This document shows positions 34,728 to 43,693 of a stretch of 64,000 nucleotides of DNA, piece after piece (the first letter of the stretch is position 1; every line of letters begins with the position of its first letter). A program made the position numbers and the translations under genes. Origin of the DNA: Streptomyces puniciscabiei (GTDB lineage: Bacteria > Actinomycetota > Actinomycetes > Streptomycetales > Streptomycetaceae); NCBI RefSeq assembly GCF_006715785.1, contig NZ_VFNX01000001.1:4258001-4322000 (forward strand), given 5' to 3'. Under the pieces are notes generated by a model, which searched no databases, was not told the DNA's origin, and saw nothing but the letters and a program-made list of their open reading frames with translations.

Positions 34728-35651
34728 ATGAATCCCCGGACATCAAGACGTGCCGGCGCGCTCGCCGCCGCGCTCGGCGCCGCCGTGCTCATACCCACCG
34801 TGGCCGCCGCAGGCCCCGCCGCCGCGGCCACGCCCACCGTCAGCTGTACGTCCGCGAAGGCGGGCCTCGCCGCCAAGCTGCAGAAGGACATCACGGCCGC
34901 GCTCGCGAACCGCAGGAGCACCGTGGCGCTCGGCCTGTACGACCGCAGCACCGACACCACCTGCACCCTGCGCGCCACCAGCTCCTACGACTCGGCCAGC
35001 ACCGTCAAGGTCACCGTGCTCGCCACGCTGCTGTGGGACGCCAAGAAGCACAACCGCTATCTGACCGACCGTGAGACGTCGCTCGCCAAGGCCATGATCA
35101 CCCAGTCGGACAACAACGCCACGACCACGCTGTGGAAGCAGCTGGGCATGACGAAGATCAAGGGCTTCCTGGCCGCCGCCGGGATGACGAAGACCGTGCC
35201 GGGCGCGAACGGCTACTGGGGCCTGACCCAGGAGAACGTCACCGACGAGCAGAAGCTGCTCAAGCTGATCACCGCCGGCAACAGCGTGCTCAGCGACAAC
35301 TCCCGCGCCTACATCCTGAAGCTGATGGGCCAGGTCGTCTCCTCGCAGCGCTGGGGCACCCCGGCCGGCGCGCCGTCCACGGTCTCCGTGCACGTCAAGA
35401 ACGGCTGGCTGCAGCGCGCGACGCACGGCTGGCGGGTGCACAGCCTCGGCACCTTCAACGGCGCCGGGCACGACTACATGATCTCGGTGCTGACCCAGGA
35501 CAACAGCACCATGGACTACGGCGTCACCACCATCCAGAACGTCGCCAAGGCCATCCACAAGGACATCGTGCCGACCACGGCGGGCACCCAGGTCTACACC
35601 CCGACCGGCAAGCCCAGCGAGGCCTTCGTCGCGGTGCCGCCGCAGGGCTGA
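34728..35651 (+). CDS. secreted class-A beta-lactamase-fold serine hydrolase
   Basis: A 307-residue exported enzyme. The signal sequence (TSRRAGALAAALGAAVLIP, cleavage near AAA-TPT at about 35) precedes a penicillin-recognising fold: nucleophile S91 with K94 (STVK), SDN loop S127-D128-N129, and K224-N225-G226 in place of the KTG triad. The omega-loop Glu of true class A beta-lactamases is not obvious, so it may be a peptidase or esterase acting on wall peptides rather than a resistance enzyme. The ribosome site before ATG 34728 is weak. Followed by the 24-bp repeats. Confidence 0.82.
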   Translation: MNPRTSRRAGALAAALGAAVLIPTVAAAGPAAAATPTVSCTSAKAGLAAKLQKDITAALANRRSTVALGLYDRSTDTTCTLRATSSYDSASTVKVTVLATLLWDAKKHNRYLTDRETSLAKAMITQSDNNATTTLWKQLGMTKIKGFLAAAGMTKTVPGANGYWGLTQENVTDEQKLLKLITAGNSVLSDNSRAYILKLMGQVVSSQRWGTPAGAPSTVSVHVKNGWLQRATHGWRVHSLGTFNGAGHDYMISVLTQDNSTMDYGVTTIQNVAKAIHKDIVPTTAGTQVYTPTGKPSEAFVAVPPQG

Positions 35652-35659
35652 CGCCGCAC

Positions 35660-35803
35660 GAGGCGCTCCACGCGGCGGCCCGCGAGGCGCTCCACGCGGC
35701 GGCCCGCGAGGCGCTCCACGCGGGAGCCCACGAGGCGCTCCACGCGGCGGCCCGCGAGGCGCTCCACGCGGGAGCCCACGAGGCGCTCCACGCGGCGGTG
35801 CGC
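35660..35803 (+). repeat. 24-bp minisatellite, six units
   Basis: Six head-to-tail 24-bp units, each beginning GAGGCGCTCCACGCGG; the last 8 bp alternate between CGGCCCGC and GAGCCCAC (sixth unit CGGTGCGC). Read one frame off the preceding hydrolase stop, the units spell EALHAAAR/EALHAGAH. A degenerate GC-rich tail reaches about 35860. Located entirely between genes. Confidence 0.95.
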
Positions 35804-35894
35804 GAGGCGGCCCGCGGGGCGGTCACGGGGCGGTCACGAGGCGGTTCACAAGGCGGTCTCCCGCAGGACACCCGCCCGCCCTACGGTGACGGGC

Positions 35895-36953
35895 ATGCGC
35901 CTGAGAACCGTACTCGCCTCCCTGACCGCCGGCCTGGCGGCGGCCGCCTCCCTGACCGCCGCCGGGCCCGCGGGCGCCGCCGACTCCACGAGCGGGCACG
36001 CCTGTTCGCCGTCCGTCTCCCTCGGCCGCTTCTCCGACGCGCTCGACAAGACGACGTACGACGGCACCTTCGTCGGCAACTTCTCCGCGCTCGCGATGGA
36101 CCGGGACGGCTCCCTGGCCGCGCTGGAGGACCGGTCCTCCCTGTTCAGCCTGGACCCGACGACCCTCCGGCCGAAGCGAGCCGTTCACCTCGCCGACGAG
36201 AAGGGCGCCGACCTCGACTCCGAGGGCCTGGCCGTCGACCGGGACGGCACCCGGCTGATCACCTCCGAGACCGAGCCGTCCGTCCGCCGCTATTCCGCCG
36301 ACGGCAGGATCCTCGACCGGCTCCCGGTCCCGCCCTCCCTGCTGGTCGCCCCGGCCGGCCGCGCCACCGCCAACCAGACCTTCGAGGGCCTGACCCTGCT
36401 GCCCGGTGGCCATACCCTGCTGGCCTCCATGGAGGACGCGATCTCGGGCGACTCGACGGGGATCGTGCGCTTCCAGACCTGGCAGCGGTACCAGGGCCAC
36501 TTCCGGCTCGGCGCCCAGTTCGCCTACCGCACCGACGCCGGCCTCGGTGTCCCCGAGGTCCAGGCCACGCCCGACGGCCGCCTCCTCGTCCTGGAGCGCG
36601 GCTTCACCTCCGGCGTCGGCAACACCGTCCGCCTCTACCTGGCCGACCTCCGCCACGCGACGGACACCAGCGGCATCGAGAACCTGACCGGTCAGCCCTC
36701 CGTCCGCCTGATCGGGAAGACCCTGCTGACGGACATGGCCGACTGCCCGAGCCTCGGCGCCACGGCGAAGCAGCCCCAGCCCAACCCCCTGCTCGACAAC
36801 ATCGAAGGCATGACGATCACGGGCCGTGACCGCGCCGGACGCCTGAAGGTCGTGCTGGTGAGCGACGACAACCAGAATCCGGCCCAGACGACCCGGTTCT
36901 ATTACCTGCGGGTACATGTCCGACCCTGTCGTTCCATTGTTGCGGAGGGATGA
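35895..36953 (+). CDS. secreted phytase-like esterase-domain protein
   Basis: A 352-residue exported protein. The signal peptide (LASLTAGLAAAASLTAAGPAGAA, cleavage around residue 32) is followed by a beta-propeller-like region with GNFSALAMDRDGSLAALEDRS, LDSEGLAVDRDGTRLITSE, TFEGLTLLPGGHTLLASME and DNIEGMTITGRD: the pattern of the esterase-like activity of phytase family (PF13449). Substrate and true catalytic activity are not predictable. ATG 35895 is preferred to GTG 35886 because it keeps a compact signal. Followed 60 bp later by the ABC exporter. Confidence 0.82.
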   Translation: MRLRTVLASLTAGLAAAASLTAAGPAGAADSTSGHACSPSVSLGRFSDALDKTTYDGTFVGNFSALAMDRDGSLAALEDRSSLFSLDPTTLRPKRAVHLADEKGADLDSEGLAVDRDGTRLITSETEPSVRRYSADGRILDRLPVPPSLLVAPAGRATANQTFEGLTLLPGGHTLLASMEDAISGDSTGIVRFQTWQRYQGHFRLGAQFAYRTDAGLGVPEVQATPDGRLLVLERGFTSGVGNTVRLYLADLRHATDTSGIENLTGQPSVRLIGKTLLTDMADCPSLGATAKQPQPNPLLDNIEGMTITGRDRAGRLKVVLVSDDNQNPAQTTRFYYLRVHVRPCRSIVAEG

Positions 36954-37013
36954 AATCCGCTTCCTTTGACGTTGGTGCCTTCCGGTAGAGCAGGTCGACA
37001 GGAAGGCACCCGC

Positions 37014-40000
37014 GTGTCACCGCAACGGGGATGGGCAAGACGGCTCGCGAGCTACGCCTGGCGGTATCCGAAGGACGTCGTCCTCGCCCTCGGCTCGTCC
37101 CTGGGCGGCATGGCGGTCATGGCCGTCGTCCCGCTGATCACCAAGGTGATCATCGATGACGTGATCGGGAACCACACCCGCTCCATGGCCCCCTGGGCCG
37201 GCGCCCTGATCGGCGCCGCCCTGCTCGTCTACGCCCTCACCTACATCCGCCGCTACTACGGCGGACGCCTCGCCCTCGACGTCCAGCACGACCTGCGGAC
37301 CGAGATGTACGGCACGATCACCCGGCTCGACGGCCGCCGCCAGGACGAGCTGTCCACGGGGCAGGTCGTCGGCCGGGCCACCAGCGACCTCCAGCTGATC
37401 CAGGGCCTGCTCTTCATGCTCCCGATGACCATCGGGAACATCCTGCTCTTCCTGATCTCCCTGGTGATCATGGCGTGGCTGTCGCTGCCGCTGACCCTGG
37501 TCGCCCTCGCCGTCGCGCCCGCGCTCGGCTGGATCGCCAGGCGGAGCCGCAGCAAGCTGCACCCCGCCACCTGGTACGCCCAGGCCCAGGCCGCCGCCGT
37601 GGCCGGGGTGGTCGACGGCGCCGTCAGCGGCGTACGCGTGGTGAAGGGCTTCGGGCAGGAGGAGCAGGAGACCGGCAAGCTCAGGGAGGTCGGGCGCAAG
37701 CTGTTCGCGGGGCGGCTGCGCACGATCCGGCTGAACAGCAAGTACACCCCCGCCCTGCAGGCCGTCCCCGCCCTCGGCCAGGTCGCCATGCTGGCCCTCG
37801 GCGGCTGGCTCGCCGTGCGCGGGCACATCACGCTCGGTACCTTCGTCGCCTTCTCCAGCTACCTCGCCCAGCTGGTCGGCCCGGTCCGCATGCTCGCGAT
37901 GGTGCTCACCGTCGGCCAGCAGGCCCGCGCCGGCACCGAGCGCGTCCTGGAGCTGATCGACACCGAGCCGACGCTGCGGGACGGCACCAAGACCCTCCCC
38001 GCCGACGCGCCCGCCACCGTCGAGTTCGACGACGTGTCCTTCGGGTACGACCATGAGCGCCCGGTCCTCCAAGGGCTCAGCTTCGAGATCCGCCCGGGCG
38101 AGACCCTGGCCGTCGTCGGCTCCTCAGGCTCCGGCAAGTCCACCCTCTCCCTGCTGCTGCCGCGCTTCTACGACGTCACCCACGGCGCGGTCCTGATCGG
38201 CGGCCACGACGTCCGCGAGCTCACCCTGGACAGCCTGCGGTCGGCGATCGGACTGGTCCCCGAGGACTCGTTCCTCTTCTCGGACACCGTGCGCAACAAC
38301 ATCGCGTACGGCCGCCCCGACGCGAGCGAGGAGGAGATCCGCAAGGCCGCCCGCGCCGCCCAGGCGGATCGTTTCATCGCCGAGCTGCCCGAGGGCTACG
38401 ACACCAAGGTCGGCGAGCAGGGCCTGACCCTGTCCGGCGGCCAGCGCCAGCGCATCGCACTCGCCCGCGCCCTGCTCACCGACCCACGGCTCCTCGTCCT
38501 GGACGACGCCACCTCCGCCGTGGACGCCCGCGTGGAGCACGAGATCCACGAGGCGCTGAAGCAGGTGATGGAGGGCCGTACGACCCTGCTCATCGCGCAC
38601 CGCCGCTCCACCCTCAACCTCGCCGACCGCATCGCCGTGCTGGACGGCGGCCGGCTCGCCGACCTGGGTACCCACGAGGAGCTCCAGGAGCGGTCCGCCC
38701 TCTACCGCCGGCTGCTCACCGACCCGGACGAGCTGGGCGGGGTCTCCCCTGGGCACACCGCGCCCGCCGCAGTGCAGGAGGACACCTCCGTCCGCGAGGA
38801 GCTGGACGCCGAGTTCGACGCCGAGCGGGGCGTGACCCCCAGGCTGTGGACCGGCGACCGCACTCCGAAGGACCAGGCGCTCAGCGGCACTCCCGCCACG
38901 CCGGAACTGCTCGCCCAGGTGGAGGCGTTGCCCCCGGCCACCGACACCCCCGGCGTCGACGAGGCCCGGGCGGTCCTTCCGGAGGACTCCTACGGCCTGC
39001 GCCGCCTGCTGCGCGGCTTCGGCCTGCCCCTGCTGCTCAGCCTGCTGCTGGTCGCCGTGGACGCGGGCGCGGGTCTGCTGCTCCCGGTGCTGATACGGCA
39101 CGGCATCGACGCGGGCGTGACGAAGATGGCCCTCGGTGCGGTCTGGGCGGCCGCCCTGCTCGGCCTGCTGACCGTACTGGTGCAGTGGGCCGCGCAGATC
39201 GGCGAGACCCGGATGACCGGCCGTACCGGCGAACGGGTGCTGTACACGCTGCGGCTGAAGATCTTCGCCCAGCTCCAGCGGCTCGGGCTCGACTACTACG
39301 AACGCGAGCTGACCGGCCGGATCATGACTCGCATGACAACCGATGTTGACGCTTTGTCGACATTTTTGCAGACGGGCCTCGTCACTGCGTTCGTCTCGGT
39401 CGTCACCTTCTTCGGCATCATGGGCGTCCTGCTGGTGATCGACCTCCAGCTCGCCCTGGTGGTCTTCGCCACGCTGCCCCCGCTGATCGTCGCGACCTTC
39501 TTCTTCCGCCGGGCGAGCGTGAAGGCGTACGAACTCGCCCGTGAGCGCGTGTCGTTGGTCAACGCCGATCTGCAGGAGTCGGTCGCCGGGCTGCGGATCG
39601 TGCAGGCCTTCCGGCGCGAGCGGGACGGCGGGCGGCGGTTCGCCGAGCGCAGCGACAGCTACCGGCGCGCCCGGATCCGGGGGCAGTGGCTGATATCGGT
39701 CTACTTCCCGTTCGTGCAGCTGCTGTCGTCCGTCGCCTCGGCCGCCGTGCTGATCGCGGGCGCGGGCCGGGTGGAGGCGGCGACCCTGACGACCGGCGCC
39801 CTGGTCGCCTACCTGCTCTACATCGACCTGTTCTTCGCCCCCGTCCAGCAGCTGTCCCAGGTCTTCGACGGCTACCAGCAGGCCACGGTCTCCCTGGGCC
39901 GCATCCAGGAACTGCTGCGCGAGCCGACGTCCACCAAGTCGGCGGACGAGCCCCGGGAGGTGCTGTCCCTGCGGGGCGACATCGCCTTCGAGGGCGTGCA

Positions 40001-40733
40001 CTTCGCGTACGGCGCCGACGAGGAGGCCCTGACCGGCATCGACCTGACGATCCCCGCCGGACAGACGGTGGCCTTCGTCGGCGAGACCGGCGCCGGCAAG
40101 TCGACCCTCGTCAAGCTGGTCGCGCGGTTCTACGACCCCACCGCGGGGCGGGTCACCGTCGACGGCACGGATCTGCGCGCCCTGGACCTGACGTCGTACC
40201 GGCACCGGCTCGGGGTGGTCCCCCAGGAGGCGTACCTCTTCCCCGGTACCGTCCGGGACGCCATCGCCTACGGCCGTCCGGACGCCACCGACGCCGAGGT
40301 GGAGGCGGCGGCGCGGGCGGTCGGCGCGCACGAGATGATCGCCACGCTGGAGGGCGGCTATCTGCACGAGGTCGCCGAGCGCGGCCGCAACCTCTCGGCG
40401 GGCCAGCGCCAGCTGATCGCGCTCGCCCGCGCCGAACTGGTCGACCCGGACATCCTGTTGCTGGACGAGGCCACGGCCGCCCTGGACCTGGCCACGGAGG
40501 CCCAGGTCAACCAGGCCACCGACCGTCTGGCGGGACGGCGTACGACGCTGGTGGTCGCCCACCGGCTGACCACGGCGGCCCGCGCGGACCGGGTGGTGGT
40601 GATGGACCACGGCCGGGTCGCGGAGGACGGCACCCACGACGAACTCCTCGCCCGCGACGGGCGGTACGCCGAACTGTGGCGCACCTTCGTCGGCCGCCCC
40701 GAACCGGAGGAACCGGTCACGGCCTCCCGCTGA
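37014..40733 (+). CDS. fused double ABC exporter (TMD-NBD-TMD-NBD)
   Basis: A 1239-residue protein containing two complete half-exporters, each with six membrane helices and an ATPase. First ATPase: Walker A GSSGSGKST (K375), signature LSGGQRQR, Walker B LVLDDATSAVD with Asp (D498) where the catalytic Glu belongs. Second: GETGAGKST (K1029), LSAGQRQL, LLLDEATAALD with E1152. One ATP site is therefore degenerate, as in heterodimeric exporters such as TM287/288, which normally use two genes. A linker of about 70 residues (570-650) joins the halves. Substrate unknown; lipids or drugs are typical. GTG start 37014 with GGAAGG 7 nt upstream. Confidence 0.93.
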   Translation: MSPQRGWARRLASYAWRYPKDVVLALGSSLGGMAVMAVVPLITKVIIDDVIGNHTRSMAPWAGALIGAALLVYALTYIRRYYGGRLALDVQHDLRTEMYGTITRLDGRRQDELSTGQVVGRATSDLQLIQGLLFMLPMTIGNILLFLISLVIMAWLSLPLTLVALAVAPALGWIARRSRSKLHPATWYAQAQAAAVAGVVDGAVSGVRVVKGFGQEEQETGKLREVGRKLFAGRLRTIRLNSKYTPALQAVPALGQVAMLALGGWLAVRGHITLGTFVAFSSYLAQLVGPVRMLAMVLTVGQQARAGTERVLELIDTEPTLRDGTKTLPADAPATVEFDDVSFGYDHERPVLQGLSFEIRPGETLAVVGSSGSGKSTLSLLLPRFYDVTHGAVLIGGHDVRELTLDSLRSAIGLVPEDSFLFSDTVRNNIAYGRPDASEEEIRKAARAAQADRFIAELPEGYDTKVGEQGLTLSGGQRQRIALARALLTDPRLLVLDDATSAVDARVEHEIHEALKQVMEGRTTLLIAHRRSTLNLADRIAVLDGGRLADLGTHEELQERSALYRRLLTDPDELGGVSPGHTAPAAVQEDTSVREELDAEFDAERGVTPRLWTGDRTPKDQALSGTPATPELLAQVEALPPATDTPGVDEARAVLPEDSYGLRRLLRGFGLPLLLSLLLVAVDAGAGLLLPVLIRHGIDAGVTKMALGAVWAAALLGLLTVLVQWAAQIGETRMTGRTGERVLYTLRLKIFAQLQRLGLDYYERELTGRIMTRMTTDVDALSTFLQTGLVTAFVSVVTFFGIMGVLLVIDLQLALVVFATLPPLIVATFFFRRASVKAYELARERVSLVNADLQESVAGLRIVQAFRRERDGGRRFAERSDSYRRARIRGQWLISVYFPFVQLLSSVASAAVLIAGAGRVEAATLTTGALVAYLLYIDLFFAPVQQLSQVFDGYQQATVSLGRIQELLREPTSTKSADEPREVLSLRGDIAFEGVHFAYGADEEALTGIDLTIPAGQTVAFVGETGAGKSTLVKLVARFYDPTAGRVTVDGTDLRALDLTSYRHRLGVVPQEAYLFPGTVRDAIAYGRPDATDAEVEAAARAVGAHEMIATLEGGYLHEVAERGRNLSAGQRQLIALARAELVDPDILLLDEATAALDLATEAQVNQATDRLAGRRTTLVVAHRLTTAARADRVVVMDHGRVAEDGTHDELLARDGRYAELWRTFVGRPEPEEPVTASR

Positions 40734-40869
40734 GGCCTCTGTCGCCCCTCCTGCCGAGGCCCCCGCCGACGAGTGTCGCTGACGGCCGTGCAACCATCCG
40801 GCATACGTCGTGCGTCCGTACATCAGTACGGCCACAGGGGGATACGACGGTGGTACGGGGAGGACCGAA

Positions 40870-41274
40870 GTGGACAGTGGTGGGATACGCGGGATACGCA
40901 GCCGTCTGGCGCTCGGTGCGGCGGTGCTGGCCGCGAGCGGGATGCTCGGCCTGATGGCCGCCGGCACCGCCCAGGCGAGCACGGTCGCCGGCTGCGCCGG
41001 GCGCGAGGTGCGGGCCCTGCCGTTCAGCAGCGGGGTCACCCACGTCTACGAGCGCGACGGGTACGTCTGCGCCGTCACCGTCGCCCGGCATCCCGGCCCC
41101 GCCCAGACGATGTCCGTCAGCGTCCAGGCCCGCGGCACCCGCCCGGTCGTCGACACGGGCACCTACCGGCACCACGCGGGGCCGGTGACGGTGCACGCCG
41201 GCCACCGCTGCGTATGGATCAAGGGCGCCGTGGGGCCGCACGGGTCGGTCAGCTCGGGGTGGATCCTCTGCTGA
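40870..41274 (+). CDS. small secreted Cys-containing protein
   Basis: A 134-residue exported protein that I do not recognise. A signal peptide (RLALGAAVLAASGMLGLMAAGTAQA) is followed by a roughly 100-residue beta-rich domain with four cysteines (AGCAGRE, GYVCAVT, HRCVWIK and the C-terminal C), probably two disulphides. GTG 40870 has GGGGAGG at 6 nt and gives a clean signal; the earlier GTG at 40810 would add 20 non-signal residues. Standalone gene, 136 bp after the ABC exporter. Confidence 0.7.
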   Translation: MDSGGIRGIRSRLALGAAVLAASGMLGLMAAGTAQASTVAGCAGREVRALPFSSGVTHVYERDGYVCAVTVARHPGPAQTMSVSVQARGTRPVVDTGTYRHHAGPVTVHAGHRCVWIKGAVGPHGSVSSGWILC

Positions 41275-41332
41275 CGGCGGGTCCGGCCGGCGGCCCGGTC
41301 AGCTCGCCCGCGGGAGCCTCGCGAACGCCGCG

Positions 41333-41392
41333 TGGAACGAAGAGGGCGCGGGCGGTGATGGACTTGGAGCTGGGGATGTCGAGTGCGGGCAT
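41333..41392 (-). pseudogene. relic of an EPSP-synthase-like (aroA) N-terminus
   Basis: Twenty codons from ATG 41392 read PALDIPSSKSITARALFVP, closely like the N-terminal substrate-binding strand of 5-enolpyruvylshikimate-3-phosphate synthases (consensus around PGSKSxTxRAL). After that the frame drifts into unrelated Gly/Pro-rich sequence and stops at 41249, inside the end of the neighbouring gene. No other part of the enzyme is found nearby. The match is short, so chance is possible; the Lys and Ser pattern makes a deletion relic the better reading. Confidence 0.4.
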
Positions 41393-41671
41393 GCCCGCAT
41401 GATGGCCGTTCGTCCGCACCCCGGGCGGTGATGTCCAGGAGCTGGACGCACTCCCGCGGGTTCGGCCGGGCGGGGGAACCCGCAGGGCGCCCGGACCGTC
41501 CAACGCGCGAGCTGCCGGACGAGTCTTCCGTGCCGTGGTGTCGGCCCCTCGCGACTGGCCGCGAACGCCGACCCACCCTCTTCGCCACGGCACGGCCGGC
41601 AGCCCGCCGCCACCGGCGCGCCCCCCTCCCTGCGCCGGTGGCGGCCCCTCCTGGGGTTACTGTGCACTCCC

Positions 41672-41700
41672 TTGACGGAAAGAAACTTCCCGGATATTGG
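41672..41700 (+). promoter_or_regulatory. promoter of the GH3 gene
   Basis: TTGACG (41672-41677), 17 bp, TATTGG (41695-41700): a good -35 and a moderate -10 for the housekeeping sigma factor. The left operator arm lies in the spacer. Confidence 0.5.
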
Positions 41701-41722
41701 TGACTCCTCGGAAGTTTCCTTC
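41678..41722. promoter_or_regulatory. inverted repeat operator over the GH3 promoter
   Basis: GAAAGAAACTTCC (41678-41690) and GGAAGTTTCCTTC (41710-41722) are inverted copies with 12 of 13 matches, centred around the expected transcription start. Suggests repression by a sugar regulator not encoded beside the gene. Confidence 0.6.
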
Positions 41723-41752
41723 AGCGGTACTCCTCCGGAAGGAGCGACGCAC

Positions 41753-43582
41753 GTGCACGACACCAGCACGGGAAACACCGCGCGACCCTCCAGACGCGCC
41801 GTCCTCGCCGCGACCGCGGGCCTCACCGCCGCGCTGACCGTACCGACGGCCGCCCGCGCCGCCACGCCCGGCGACGAGAGCCGGCTGCACGCCCTGATCT
41901 CCCGGATGACGCTCCAGGAGAAGGTCGGCCAGCTCTTCGTGATGCGGGTCTACGGCCACTCCGCCACCGACCCCGACCAGGCCGACATCGACGCCAACCT
42001 CAAGGAGCTCGGTGTCCGCACGGCCGCCGAGCTGATCGCCAGGTACCGCGTCGGCGGCATCATCTACTTCACCTGGGCCCACAACACCCGGGACCCGCAC
42101 CAGATCGCCGGCCTCTCCGACGGCATCCAGCAGGCCTCCCTGGACCAGCCGCGCGGCCTGCCGGTGCTCATCGCCACCGACCAGGAGCACGGCGCGGTCT
42201 GCCGGGTCGGCAAGCCCGCCACCCTCTTCCCCGGCGCCATGGCGATCGGCGCCGGCGGCTCCCGCGCGGACGCGCACACCCTCAGCCGGATCTCCGGCGC
42301 GGAGCTGCGCGCGATGGGCATCAACCAGGACTACTCCCCGGACGCCGACGTCAACGTCAACCCGGCCAACCCGGTCATCGGTGTGCGCTCCTTCGGCGCC
42401 GACCCGGACGCGGTCGCCGCCCTGGTGGCCGCCGAGGTGAAGGGCTATCAGGCGTCCCGGGTCGCGGCGACCGCCAAGCACTTCCCGGGCCACGGCGACA
42501 CCGCCACCGACAGCCACACCGGCTTCCCGGTCATCACGCACAGCCGGGAGGTGTGGGAGAAGCTGGACGCCGTGCCCTTCCGGGCCGCGATCGCCGCGGG
42601 CATCGACTGCGTCATGACCGCGCACATCCAGTTCCCGGCCCTGGACGACTCCGGTGACCCGGCCACCCTCTCCCGGCCGATCCTCAGCGGCATCCTGCGC
42701 GGCGAACTCGGCTACGACGGCGTCGTGATCACCGACTCCCTCGGCATGGAGGGTGTCCGCACCAAGTACGGCGACGACCGGGTACCGGTGCTCGCGCTGA
42801 AGGCCGGGGTGGACCAGCTGCTCAATCCGCCGTCCCTCGACGTGGCCTGGAACGCCGTACTGAAGGCCGTCCAGGACGGCGAGCTGACCGAGGCCCGCCT
42901 CGACGAATCGATCCTGCGCATCCTGCGCCTGAAGGCCCGGCTCGGCCTCTTCGACGACACGCGCGGTGGCCGTCCGGGCGGCGTCGACCGCACGGTGGGC
43001 ACCCGGGCACACCTGGCCGCCGCCGACCGGATCGCCGAACGCACCACGACCCTCCTGGTCAACGAGGACCACACCCTCCCCTTCTCCCCGCGCACCGAGC
43101 CCCGCCTTCTCGTCGTCGGCGCCGACCCGGCCTCCCCCTCCGGCACCGACGGCCCGCCCACCGCCGTGCTGGCCGCCGCCCTCACCGAGCTGGGCTTCAC
43201 CGCCACGGCCCTGTCCACCGGCACCGCACCCTCCGCCGCGGCCATCGACCGGGCGGTCACGGCCGCGCAGAACGCGGACGCCGTGGTCGTCGCGACCTAC
43301 AACGTGACGGCGGGCAACGCCCAACGCACCCTGGTGGAGCGGTTGTCGGCCACGGGCAGGCCGGTCGCGGCACTGGCCGTCCGCAACCCGTACGACGTGG
43401 CCCAGTTCCCCGCCCTCAAGGCCTGCCTGACGTCCTACGGCTGGACGGACGTCGAACTGCGCGCCGCCGCACGGGTGATCGCCGGACTCGTGCCCCCGCG
43501 CGGCAGGCTGCCGGTGCCGGTGCAGCGGGCCGACGACCCCACGCAGGTGCTGTATCCGATCGGGCACGGGCTGACGTACTAG
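41753..43582 (+). CDS. secreted GH3 beta-N-acetylglucosaminidase
   Basis: A 609-residue exported glycosidase. The N-terminus has a twin-arginine-like signal (PSRRAVLAATAGLTAALTVP). The GH3 barrel carries KHFPGHGDTATDSHTGFPV with the Asp-His dyad D253/H255, which in GH3 marks N-acetylglucosaminidases (NagZ type) rather than beta-glucosidases, and the nucleophile D328 in GVVITDSLGMEG. A GH3 C-terminal domain (about 420-600) follows. GTG 41753 has GGAAGGAGC 7 nt upstream. Likely role: chitin or wall-fragment turnover outside the cell, complementing the GH20 enzyme at the left end of the window. Confidence 0.9.
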   Translation: MHDTSTGNTARPSRRAVLAATAGLTAALTVPTAARAATPGDESRLHALISRMTLQEKVGQLFVMRVYGHSATDPDQADIDANLKELGVRTAAELIARYRVGGIIYFTWAHNTRDPHQIAGLSDGIQQASLDQPRGLPVLIATDQEHGAVCRVGKPATLFPGAMAIGAGGSRADAHTLSRISGAELRAMGINQDYSPDADVNVNPANPVIGVRSFGADPDAVAALVAAEVKGYQASRVAATAKHFPGHGDTATDSHTGFPVITHSREVWEKLDAVPFRAAIAAGIDCVMTAHIQFPALDDSGDPATLSRPILSGILRGELGYDGVVITDSLGMEGVRTKYGDDRVPVLALKAGVDQLLNPPSLDVAWNAVLKAVQDGELTEARLDESILRILRLKARLGLFDDTRGGRPGGVDRTVGTRAHLAAADRIAERTTTLLVNEDHTLPFSPRTEPRLLVVGADPASPSGTDGPPTAVLAAALTELGFTATALSTGTAPSAAAIDRAVTAAQNADAVVVATYNVTAGNAQRTLVERLSATGRPVAALAVRNPYDVAQFPALKACLTSYGWTDVELRAAARVIAGLVPPRGRLPVPVQRADDPTQVLYPIGHGLTY

Positions 43583-43693
43583 ACGTACGCCACACACCGG
43601 GCGCAATACCCCCAACAGGAGGAAAAGGTCCCGGGCGGCTGGCGTGGCGGCTCTGCCAGGGGCCACGCTGGACCGGGGTGTCAGGGGGGTGCC

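Larger units (their letters stand above)
41275..41752. other. 478-bp gap between genes
   Basis: Contains the EPSP-synthase-like relic (41333-41392) on the minus strand and the GH3 promoter with its inverted repeat (41672-41722). Otherwise GC-rich sequence with open frames on both strands but no ribosome sites or recognisable proteins. Confidence 0.6.

Noticed and set aside
34728..35651. Calling the serine hydrolase an antibiotic-resistance beta-lactamase
   Set aside because: KNG replaces KTG and no clear omega-loop glutamate is seen, so resistance function is not supported.
35660..35803. CRISPR array
   Set aside because: Units are tandem with no unique spacers; no cas genes nearby.
35648..36829. 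EALHAAAR repeats as a coding C-terminal extension of the hydrolase
   Set aside because: They follow the stop codon in a different frame; the open frame continues through the next gene as a shadow. Kept only as a repeat.
38124..41039. A 971-codon frame antisense to the ABC exporter
   Set aside because: No family match and composition dictated by the exporter codons.
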